Of a stretch of 6,337 nt of DNA, positions 1 to 5,422 are shown one piece after another. Source of the DNA: CAVOBC01 sp963693635. GTDB taxonomy: Bacteria; Pseudomonadota; Gammaproteobacteria; Pseudomonadales; Azotimanducaceae. Each line of letters begins with the position of its first letter. Position 1 is the first letter of the stretch. The translations under genes were made by a program, and so were the position numbers. The stretch is from NCBI GenBank assembly GCA_963693635.1, contig CAVOBC010000286.1, positions 1 through 6,337 on the forward strand, written 5' to 3'. Under the pieces are notes generated by a model. That model worked only from the letters and a program-made list of their open reading frames with translations. It was not told the DNA's origin and searched no databases.

Positions 1-713
1 CGCACCCGGCAACGGGTACGTAGCTCCACTCCCATACGGATGGCAGGCGGCCAGTACGTGATGTCACTGCTCGCTTTGGCGCCCTGGGCGCAGCCAATCG
101 TACATGCGCCCAGGTTGATACATCCCGCACGCCCCTCGTAGTCGGTCGAGGCAATTGCACTGTCCGACGGCCACCAGTGCCAACCCATCTCGTTGAATCC
201 CTTGCCAAGCATCGCACCTGACTTGCCGAGTGGCAGCGGCGGCATCACCGACTGCTTTGGTGGATAGGCCGGATCTCCGGAGAGACCCGATACGCCTGTC
301 ATGCGGTCATTTTCGTTGTAGTAGGGCTCCAGTTCTTCGTAGTTGATAGGCCAGTCCTCGCCCACACCATCGAGCGTATTGGTCCGGAAGTCCGACGGAT
401 GGAAACGCGGGTAGTGCCCGGCGTAGAGGATGGTGCCGCCACCAACGCCGTTGAAATTGGCGACATTGATGGGCGAGTCGCCTTCGTTGATGGGGTAATC
501 GGTGACCCGCTTGCGCCGGTTGGGGCTGATGCTGAAGTCGCCGAACGGGCGCGACTCCCAATCCCGTTCACTCGACGGGTACTCGGCCGGATTCATCCAC
601 TCGCCCTGCTCCAGGCACACGATGCGCATGCGCGTGTCGGCCAGATTCCATGCGATTGCTCCACCTGACGCGCCAGCGCCAATGATCAAGACATCAACGG
701 GTTGTTCAGACAT
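1..713 (-). CDS. GMC family oxidoreductase, N-terminal part (C-terminus off left edge)
   Basis: FAD-dependent glucose-methanol-choline oxidoreductase, a family that oxidises alcohols or sugars to carbonyls. Translating the minus strand from ATG at 713 gives 237 uninterrupted residues and runs off the window. The start MSEQPVDVLIIGAGASGG is a Rossmann beta-alpha-beta dinucleotide site (GAGASGG at residues 12-18), followed by the acidic end of strand 2 (CLEQGEW, 33-39). Residues 84-100 (NVANFNGVGGGTILYAG) form the GMC FAD-contact segment. Residues 198-225 hold the conserved Cys-containing GxCxxGCxxGAKASxDxTYxPPA-like block. The catalytic His and C-terminal substrate domain would lie outside the window, so the substrate cannot be read. 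No clear Shine-Dalgarno sequence precedes the start, but the nucleotide-binding motif sits at the usual distance from it. The gene diverges from the LLM oxidoreductase at 863. The family call is firm; a role as alcohol dehydrogenase for P450 products is inferred. Confidence 0.93.
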   Translation of the reverse strand, partial: MSEQPVDVLIIGAGASGGAIAWNLADTRMRIVCLEQGEWMNPAEYPSSERDWESRPFGDFSISPNRRKRVTDYPINEGDSPINVANFNGVGGGTILYAGHYPRFHPSDFRTNTLDGVGEDWPINYEELEPYYNENDRMTGVSGLSGDPAYPPKQSVMPPLPLGKSGAMLGKGFNEMGWHWWPSDSAIASTDYEGRAGCINLGACTIGCAQGAKASSDITYWPPAIRMGVELRTRCRV

Positions 714-811
714 CTGACGACTCGACTGAAAGGGGCTGACGAGAATAGGCCCTCGCCCGGACACGCGCAACGCGCACCCAAAACCGGTATATTTCCTGCG
801 TTTTTTCAATT

Positions 812-850
812 CAGTTCTTCGAACCACTGTCAGTTCTCTTTTGAACCACT
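812..850. repeat. Imperfect tandem repeat, candidate operator pair upstream of the LLM gene
   Basis: Two copies of the same block lie in the divergent region, at 812-828 (CAGTTCT-TC-GAACCACT) and 831-850 (CAGTTCT-CTTTT-GAACCACT). They share identical 7- and 8-base ends and differ only in the 2- or 5-base middle. Each copy contains GTTC...GAAC inverted arms, with 3- and 6-base spacers. The second copy ends three bases before the ribosome binding site of the gene starting at 863. The placement fits a regulator site controlling the LLM gene, the GMC gene, or both. A chance or slippage duplication is also possible. Confidence 0.5.
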
Positions 851-862
851 ACAGGAACCGTT

Positions 863-1789
863 ATGGAATTTGGCGCGCAGGTCGGTTGCTACCGCAACAC
901 GTGGGACAACATCCGCGATTCAATCGAGATCATGGAGAACGGCAGCTGGAACAGCGCGTGGTTTGCTGACCATTACATTCCACCACCCGGGCGCAAGGAA
1001 GAAGAACACCTGACAGCGCACGAGGGCTTCACCGTACTCGCCGCCGTCGCCGACTTCACCAAGCGACTGAAACTGGGCCACATGGTCCTCGGCAACACGT
1101 ACCGCAACCCTGGGCTCACCGCCAAGATGGCTGGCACTGTCGACGCCATCTCTCACGGCCGCTTCTGCCTTGCCATCGGCGCCGCCTGGTTCAAGCGCGA
1201 GCACGAAGCCTACGGCTGGGACTTCCCGCCAATGAAGGAGCGACAGGACCGGCTCGAAGAAGCGTGCGATCTGTTGCGACAACTGTTCCGGGCAAGCGCA
1301 CCGGTTACCTTCAAGGGCAAGTACTACACCATCGATGATGCGCCGCTCTCGCCCGGCTCTTACGACGCGCCGATTCCCATTATGGTCGGCGGCACCGGTC
1401 CAAAGCGGACACTCCGGACGCTCGCCATGTACGGCGACGTCATGAACCTGGATGGTTGGGCCGGCGGTCCGATGACCTCAGCGTACCTGCACGAGAAAGT
1501 GGCGATCGTCGAAGCGCATTGCGAAAAGGTGGGGCGCGATCCGTCAGAGATCAAGACGACTGTGCTCATGCCAACGCTCGTGACCGATGACAAGGCTGCT
1601 GCGGATGCATTCATGCAAGGCCGGCGCCTTGGCTCAGGCACGGCCGCCGGGCCGAAAAATTACGTTATCGATCGCATCGGCGAAATCATGGAAGCAGGTG
1701 CCACCGAGATTATGATCGGTGGACTCGATACGACAACGCCCGAGATCTTCGACGAAGTCGACAGCGAGATTCTCTCCGCTTTCAGGTAG
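863..1789 (+). CDS. LLM class flavin/F420-dependent oxidoreductase (luciferase-like)
   Basis: A complete 308-residue, TIM-barrel luciferase-like monooxygenase/reductase, the usual length for the family. These soluble enzymes use FMN or coenzyme F420 and act on diverse small substrates. Visible landmarks are an N-terminal strand MEFGAQVG; SAWFADHY (31-38), the family's 'WxxDH' block; LKLGHMVLGNTYRNP (69-83), the 'lGtxvlgnxyRnPallAK' block running on to K88; GRFCLAIGAAWFKREHEAYG (99-118); the insert KYYTIDDAPLSP (153-164); and the phosphate-binding-type PIPIMVGGTGPKRTLR (170-185). The barrel ends with EIMIGGLDT (282-290). The ATG is preceded by AGGAA at 853-857, five bases away, which supports this start. 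The sequence resembles the family often labelled 'F420-dependent', but cofactor choice cannot be read reliably here. It is transcribed divergently from the GMC oxidoreductase and may share its control region. The substrate is unknown. Confidence 0.92.
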   Translation: MEFGAQVGCYRNTWDNIRDSIEIMENGSWNSAWFADHYIPPPGRKEEEHLTAHEGFTVLAAVADFTKRLKLGHMVLGNTYRNPGLTAKMAGTVDAISHGRFCLAIGAAWFKREHEAYGWDFPPMKERQDRLEEACDLLRQLFRASAPVTFKGKYYTIDDAPLSPGSYDAPIPIMVGGTGPKRTLRTLAMYGDVMNLDGWAGGPMTSAYLHEKVAIVEAHCEKVGRDPSEIKTTVLMPTLVTDDKAAADAFMQGRRLGSGTAAGPKNYVIDRIGEIMEAGATEIMIGGLDTTTPEIFDEVDSEILSAFR

Positions 1790-1802
1790 CAGGCCGTTCA
1801 TT

Positions 1803-1831
1803 GTGAGGATGCACCCGATCATCGTCCTCAC
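1803..1831. terminator. Possible bidirectional hairpin between convergent genes
   Basis: GTGAGGA (1803-1809) is perfectly complementary to TCCTCAC (1825-1831) across a 15-base loop. The hairpin lies in the 50-base gap between the 3' ends of the LLM gene and the TM2 gene, where a shared terminator would be expected. There is no T-tract on either side and the loop is long, so this is only a weak intrinsic-terminator candidate. Confidence 0.28.
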
Positions 1832-1839
1832 GTCGTGAA

Positions 1840-2236
1840 TCACCTGTACGCGGGGTAATCCGCCTCGCGCGTATTCTCGCGACTGATCTTATCGTTGAGC
1901 GTCCAGAAGTCGTAGATTATGCCGATCAGGAAAAAACCGCAGGTGAAGAGGTAAATCAACGCCGTCCCCCACTTGCCCATGTAGAAGCGGTGGACGCCGA
2001 AGATTCCAAGACAAACGAAAAGCAACCAGGCAACGCTGTAGTTGATGTGGCCCGGCGTGATAGTCGAGCTTTGGCATCAGGATCAGATCCACCAGCCAAC
2101 CGATCAGAAAGAGTCCAAACGTAAAGAAGTAGATGGTGCCGCTGATCGGCCGCCCGTAGTAAAAACGGTGTGCGCCCAGGAATCCGAAGATCCACAAGAT
2201 GTAGCCGATTGCCAAACTGTGGGTATCTCGCGGCAT
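1840..2236 (-). pseudogene. Two-domain TM2 membrane protein, broken by a one-base frameshift
   Basis: From ATG at 2236 (GGAG at 2242-2245, five bases upstream) the frame encodes MPRDTHSLAIGYILWIFGFL and a full TM2 domain. That domain has GAHRFYYGR (21-29) between hydrophobic helices and ends DLILMPKLDYHAG by residue 62. After GGG (2051-2053) this frame loses homology and runs on to a stop at 1889. A different frame then gives HINYSVAWLLFVCLGIFG, a second TM2 motif GVHRFYMGK, two more membrane segments and IIYDFWTLNDKISREN, with TGA at 1842-1840. Skipping one base near 2050 joins both halves into one 131-residue protein. That matches the tandem TM2 architecture I know from proteobacterial proteins of this type, which are small inner-membrane proteins without an established function. 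Conservation on both sides of the break points to a very recent mutation or a sequencing/assembly error. If the sequence is correct, only the N-terminal domain (1889-2236) is made with a nonsense tail, unless the second half initiates internally, for example at TTG 2025. Confidence 0.82.
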
Positions 2237-2329
2237 GTTGACTCCATCTCGTGTTCGTGACTCGTACCCTGCAAAGAGTGGACCGGGACCCACCAAGTTC
2301 CCCGAAGAGGGAGCTTTGCTGTGGCTCCG

Positions 2330-2360
2330 AATCTAACTTGATAGACTCGACTGCGGTCAA
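2330..2360 (-). promoter_or_regulatory. Weak sigma70-like promoter candidate for the TM2 gene
   Basis: Read on the minus strand, TTGACC (2360-2355) matches five of six bases of the -35 consensus. It is followed after 19 bases by TAGATT (2335-2330), four of six bases of the -10 consensus. The box pair lies about 95 bases upstream of the TM2 start. The spacer is longer than the ideal 17, so this is a tentative call. Confidence 0.2.
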
Positions 2361-2480
2361 AAGCGGCACATTGTGGCGGAATCGACGTGGCCGAAGCTGG
2401 ACACGCCGGCCTTACCGGACCTCCCCCGACTGGCGATCAAGGTCCGTCGCAGCGACCATGGCTGCTTTGCAAACCCGACC

Positions 2481-2551
2481 GGAGGACTCATGGCGCGACT
2501 CGGAGAAAGACCATGAAGCAAGATGACATCTCTAAAGTGGAGGACACTATG
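2481..2551 (+). promoter_or_regulatory. Three stacked SD-start pairs with an 8-codon leader ORF
   Basis: Three Shine-Dalgarno/ATG pairs lie within 71 bases. GGAGG at 2481-2485 precedes ATG 2490. GGAGA at 2502-2506 precedes ATG 2513, six bases away. GGAGG at 2539-2543 precedes ATG 2549, five bases away. The first ATG is in another frame and encodes MARLGERP, then stops with a TGA (2514-2516) overlapping the second ATG as ATGA. The second and third ATGs are in frame with the ferritin-like protein. This could be translational coupling from a leader peptide, or only one start may be real; the sequence alone does not decide. Confidence 0.4.
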
Positions 2552-3016
2552 ACGGAATTCAATGCGCGGCTGTGCGGTTGGTACACAGGTGAGCTGGGCG
2601 GCGAAGCGTTCTTCGACGCGATGGCTGCTGAAGCGGGTAATGACGCCGAGGCGTCGAAATGGCGGGTGCTGGCGCAGCTCGAACGCAGGATGGGAGAGCG
2701 GTTGGCGACTGCCTTGACGGCGCGCGGGGTTCAGCTTCCCGAGCCGCGAGAGCGACCGACCAGCCTGCTCGAGCAGGCTGCGACGTTGGCCGGCAAAGGG
2801 TGGCTGGGCATCATGACCGATCTCGAGGCACCAATCGCACGGTTCGTTGCCCAGATTCGGGACGAGGCGGCACAAGCACCCGACGATGCGCGCGCAATTG
2901 CGGCGGAGTACCTGGCCCATGAAGAAGCATTGCTGGACTTCCTGGCGGCGGAACTCGCGGGTGAAGGGACGCGCAGCACCGCGGCGGCGGATGCCCTCCT
3001 GGAGGCCTGGCGCTGA
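2513..3016 (+). CDS. Uncharacterised all-helical protein, ferritin-like
   Basis: A 167-residue soluble protein with no signal peptide or membrane segment; I do not recognise a named family. It is almost entirely helix-forming and rich in Ala, Glu and Leu. Its pattern suggests a ferritin/rubrerythrin-like four-helix bundle: helix 1 around FNARLCGWYTGELGGEAFFD (16-35), helix 2 KWRVLAQLERRMGERLATAL (49-68), a third from about 84 to 119, and helix 4 ARAIAAEYLAHEEALLDFLA (126-145). Candidate metal or fold-equivalent acidic positions are E27, E31, E57, E62, H136, E137 and E138. No canonical paired ExxH signature is clear, so metal binding is only a guess. Two in-frame starts have good ribosome binding sites: ATG 2513 (used here) and ATG 2549, which would give a 155-residue protein starting MTEFNARLCGWY with a stronger GGAGG. 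The gene stands alone between two minus-strand genes. Confidence 0.8.
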   Translation: MKQDDISKVEDTMTEFNARLCGWYTGELGGEAFFDAMAAEAGNDAEASKWRVLAQLERRMGERLATALTARGVQLPEPRERPTSLLEQAATLAGKGWLGIMTDLEAPIARFVAQIRDEAAQAPDDARAIAAEYLAHEEALLDFLAAELAGEGTRSTAAADALLEAWR

Positions 3017-3096
3017 GTCGATGACCCGCTCGCCTGCTGGCCTGTGTCAGCCGTAGGTCTCTGTAGACAATTCAGCCGAGCCGGAGCGGTCGCTGG

Positions 3097-3894
3097 TCAG
3101 CGGCCGACCCATTGCGGCGGTCGTTTATCGACGAACGACCGGACGCCCTCGTGGAAATCCCGGCTGGCGTAAGCGCGCTCAATCAGGTCGCTGTCAGCCA
3201 CCGCCTGCGACTCGATGATGCGCGAAAGCGCCTCCTTGGTTACCGCCATCGTGACGGGCGCGTGCCCCGCCAGTTGACTGCAGAAATCCGTGACGCGCTG
3301 TTCCAGAGCATCTGCCTCCACAATCTCGTGAACGTAGCCGCCACTGGTGAGTTCTTCGGCCGGGATCATCTCGGCCAGCAGCAGCATGCGCTTGACGAGA
3401 GGCATACCCAATGTTGATAACAGAACTCTGAGGTTGCCGGCAGAGAGGCAGTTGCCGAGTGTGCGGGCGATCGGCACGCCGAACCGGGCGCCGGGGGTCG
3501 AAAGGCGGAAGTCGCAGACGCTCGCAATCGCCATGCCGCCGCCGACTGCCCAGCCCTCAACCACAGCGACGGTCGGCATCGGCAGATTAGCGACAGCGCT
3601 GACATATTGGGCAATCCGCATCTCGTAATCGACGCCATCCGCACCCGTTTCGAAAGCCAGGAATTGGGCGATATCAGTTCCGGCGATGAAGGCCTTGCCG
3701 CCGGCGCCCCGCAACAGAACGACGCGCACATCGTCTCGTCCTGCGATTTCGGTACAGGCGTTTGCGAGGGTCTCGTACATCGCCCAGGTCATAGCGTTGC
3801 GTGATCCGGGTCGATCAAACGTGATCTTCGCGATCCCGTCCTCGATGACGAGTCGGACCGTCCCGTCATCTGACATTGATGTGGTGTTAGTCAT
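3097..3894 (-). CDS. Enoyl-CoA hydratase/isomerase (crotonase) family protein, atypical active site
   Basis: A 265-residue crotonase-fold protein, close to the usual length; the family hydrates, isomerises or hydrolyses acyl-CoA thioesters in the cytoplasm. Family marks are ITFDRPGSRNAMTWAMYETL (24-43), the oxyanion-hole segment KAFIAGTDIAQF (67-78), the second oxyanion glycines in GWAVGGGMAIASVCDFRLS (114-132), FGVPIARTLG (138-147) and the C-terminal trimerisation region from DFHEGVRSFVDKRPP (246-260). Aligned by eye to rat mitochondrial crotonase, the two catalytic glutamates (E144, in GGGCE; E164, in PEI) correspond here to A122 and I142, while the oxyanion hole is kept. A straightforward hydratase reaction is therefore doubtful, and an isomerase, hydrolase or C-C-bond-acting variant is more likely. 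ATG 3894 is preceded by AAGGA four bases away. The second ATG seven codons in has no ribosome binding site, so the first is used. Confidence 0.92.
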   Translation of the reverse strand: MTNTTSMSDDGTVRLVIEDGIAKITFDRPGSRNAMTWAMYETLANACTEIAGRDDVRVVLLRGAGGKAFIAGTDIAQFLAFETGADGVDYEMRIAQYVSAVANLPMPTVAVVEGWAVGGGMAIASVCDFRLSTPGARFGVPIARTLGNCLSAGNLRVLLSTLGMPLVKRMLLLAEMIPAEELTSGGYVHEIVEADALEQRVTDFCSQLAGHAPVTMAVTKEALSRIIESQAVADSDLIERAYASRDFHEGVRSFVDKRPPQWVGR

Positions 3895-3956
3895 TGTGTC
3901 CTTGGTTGGTTGCCGGGCCCGGGCATTCAGGGTGCTCGCAGGCTGCCGGACTCAGT

Positions 3957-3971
3957 CGTTCGCTGCGAACG
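3957..3971. promoter_or_regulatory. Perfect 15-bp palindrome, candidate operator
   Basis: CGTTCGC-T-GCGAACG is a perfect inverted repeat with 7-base arms around a single central base. It lies 63 bases upstream of the crotonase-family start on the minus strand and about 330 bases upstream of the dehydratase on the plus strand. Its size and odd-centred symmetry fit a dimeric repressor site such as those of TetR-like regulators, many of which control acyl-CoA metabolism genes. No regulator gene is present in the window, so the binding protein is unknown. Confidence 0.45.
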
Positions 3972-4150
3972 TAGATGACATCATAAATTGACGGCTGCGG
4001 GTAGCCGCCCTCATGGCTTCAGTTGTTTGAGCGACGAACCTCGCCTACACGCCGGACTGCAAGCAGCGGGTATCCGAAACGTCCGGCGCAGGTGCAGAAC
4101 ACCCGATCCCTCGACGTTCGACTCGACGACAAGGGCGAGCGCACCTTCTT

Positions 4151-4183
4151 ACGACTACGATCCCGACTACGACCACGATCCCG
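4151..4183. repeat. Direct repeat, two 15-mers with 18-bp period
   Basis: ACGACTACGATCCCG (4151-4165) recurs as ACGACCACGATCCCG (4169-4183). The copies match at 14 of 15 bases and start 18 bases apart. They sit in the intergenic region about 120 bases before the dehydratase start. They could be a duplicated protein-binding site or local slippage. Confidence 0.4.
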
Positions 4184-4304
4184 GCGGACTACTTGATTGG
4201 CGACAGACCTGTCATCCTTCTATCCACGGCCGCCTCCGCTTCGATCAAGAAATTGGTGACGGAATGGTCGATGCTACGCTCGTCCGCGCAATCGGGATGC
4301 CACA

Positions 4305-5282
4305 ATGATCTCGTTGAAAGACATCGAATCCGCCTTTGACATCATCCGTCCGATGATGGGCGCGACCGCGCAATACCGCTGGCCGCTTCTCTGCAAAGCA
4401 CTCGGTTGCGACGTGTGGGTCAAGCACGAGAACCACACGCCGACCGGGGCATTCAAGGTGCGCGGCGGGCTGACCTATCTGCACGAGCTGAGCCGATCCC
4501 CGACCCGACCGCAGGCACTCATCACTGCCACACGCGGTAACCATGGCCAGTCCATCCCTTACGCTGCCGCCCTGTACGGCATCCCCATCACGGTACTCGT
4601 TCCTGAGGGCAACAGCGTCGACAAGAATGCGGCGATGGCGGGTTGGGGCGCCACTGTCGAAACGTTTGGGAAGGATTTCGATGAAGCGCGCGTCGAAACC
4701 GAAGCACGCGCGTCGGCTTCCGCGGATCTGGACCTCGTCCCGTCATTTCATCCGCAGCTCGTCAGCGGCGTCGCCACCTACGCCCTTGAGCTCTTTCGCG
4801 GCGTTCCCGACCTGGACACCGTCTACGTGCCCATCGGCATGGGCTCGGGTGTCTGCGGCCTCATCGCCACCCGGGATGCCCTCGGCCTTGCCACGAAGAT
4901 CGTGAGCGTCGTCTCCGCTCATGCAGACGCCGTCGCACAGTCCGTCGAAGCCGGCCGAATCGTCGAGACCAACAGCGCCGCGACCTTCGCGGACGGCATG
5001 GCATGTCGGGTACCCCATCCTGACGCGATAGAAATGATCCGGCGGGGTGCCGAACGGATCGTCCGGGTCACCGACGACGAGGTCGCTAACGCGGTGCGCC
5101 TGCTCTATCGGGCAACGCACAACGTGGCCGAGGGCGCCGGCGCCGCTGCGTGCGCGGCAGTTGCACAGGAGCATGAGCGGATGGCCGGAAAAAAGGTAGC
5201 CATCGTTCTGTCGGGCGGGAACATAGATTCGGAGTGGCTTGCGGAGATCCTGAGCGGGGGAACACCTCAAGTGGGGGACTGA
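4305..5282 (+). CDS. Threonine/serine dehydratase, PLP-dependent fold type II, no ACT domain
   Basis: A 325-residue cytoplasmic PLP enzyme that deaminates threonine to 2-oxobutanoate (threonine ammonia-lyase, EC 4.3.1.19) or serine to pyruvate. The PLP Schiff-base lysine is K51 in HENHTPTGAFKVRGG (41-55). The substrate carboxylate loop is TATRGNHGQS (74-83). The phosphate cradle is GMGSG (178-182), a variant of the usual glycine-rich GGGGL. The C-terminal SGGNID (303-308) carries the Ser that contacts the pyridine nitrogen. The protein stops after the catalytic domain, so it lacks the ACT domain of biosynthetic IlvA and should not be isoleucine-inhibited through such a domain. The match to HENHTPxGAFKVRGGL-type bacterial threonine dehydratases is strong; preference for Thr, Ser or a modified hydroxy-amino acid is not readable. 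A weak GGGA lies seven bases before ATG 4305, and an in-frame stop (4257-4259) with no start between rules out a longer form. The gene is convergent with the P450. Confidence 0.93.
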   Translation: MISLKDIESAFDIIRPMMGATAQYRWPLLCKALGCDVWVKHENHTPTGAFKVRGGLTYLHELSRSPTRPQALITATRGNHGQSIPYAAALYGIPITVLVPEGNSVDKNAAMAGWGATVETFGKDFDEARVETEARASASADLDLVPSFHPQLVSGVATYALELFRGVPDLDTVYVPIGMGSGVCGLIATRDALGLATKIVSVVSAHADAVAQSVEAGRIVETNSAATFADGMACRVPHPDAIEMIRRGAERIVRVTDDEVANAVRLLYRATHNVAEGAGAAACAAVAQEHERMAGKKVAIVLSGGNIDSEWLAEILSGGTPQVGD

Positions 5283-5344
5283 GCCTCGGCGTTTGGAGGC
5301 TGGGGCCGGCGACCCCTACTTTTGGGATGTCACCCCTGAAACGT

Positions 5345-5358
5345 TTGCGCAAGCGCAA
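5345..5358. repeat. Inverted repeat between convergent dehydratase and P450 genes
   Basis: TTGCGC-AA-GCGCAA is a perfect inverted repeat with 6-base arms, and it also reads as two tandem GCGCAA units. It lies in the 140-base gap between the 3' ends of two convergent genes. It could form a small terminator-like hairpin in either transcript, although no T-tract follows it. Confidence 0.3.
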
Positions 5359-5422
5359 CAACCTGGGCTATCGGCAGCACAGCAAACAGCCGCGTTGCAG
5401 CATTCGATGTCGGTGTGGTCCA

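Larger units (their letters stand above)
3895..4304. other. 410-base intergenic region without a convincing gene
   Basis: This gap separates two divergent genes, so it should hold both promoters. It contains a perfect 15-bp palindrome at 3957-3971, a near-palindrome TGCCGGGCCCGGGCA at 3911-3925 close to the crotonase start, and a short direct repeat at 4151-4183. A plus-strand TTG-initiated frame spans 3988-4308 and ends in an ATGA overlap with the dehydratase start. It has no ribosome binding site, no recognisable domain and an odd composition (for example SYDYDPDYDHDPGG), so I do not call it a gene. No tRNA-like fold was recognised, and I found no strong sigma70 promoter by eye. Confidence 0.6.

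Noticed and set aside
2357..2920. Minus-strand open frame of 187 codons opposite the ferritin-like gene
   Set aside because: It lies antisense to a better-supported gene with good ribosome binding sites, its translation is Arg/Pro/Ser-rich, and it is a typical shadow frame of GC-rich DNA.
3088..3105. GGTCGCTG/CAGCGGCC inverted repeat near the crotonase stop codon
   Set aside because: It overlaps the end of the coding sequence, needs a G-U pair and a minimal loop, and has no T-tract, so it is not a credible terminator.
3992..4007. CGGCT/AGCCG stem-loop, examined as a possible RNA element
   Set aside because: A 5-bp stem is expected by chance in GC-rich DNA and no larger fold surrounds it.
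3988..4308. Plus-strand open frame of 106 codons ending in ATGA overlap with the dehydratase start
   Set aside because: It needs a TTG start without a ribosome binding site, shows no recognisable domain or typical protein composition, and contains the direct repeat as low-complexity Asp/Tyr. The overlap alone is weak evidence.
4743..5270. Minus-strand open frame of 175 codons opposite the dehydratase
   Set aside because: It is entirely antisense to a clearly homologous PLP enzyme and shows no family motif.
5282..5316. AGCCTC/GAGGCT and GGGG/CCCC hairpins followed by TACTTTT after the dehydratase
   Set aside because: The stems are only 6 and 4 bases and the T-rich stretch is interrupted; too weak to call an intrinsic terminator.
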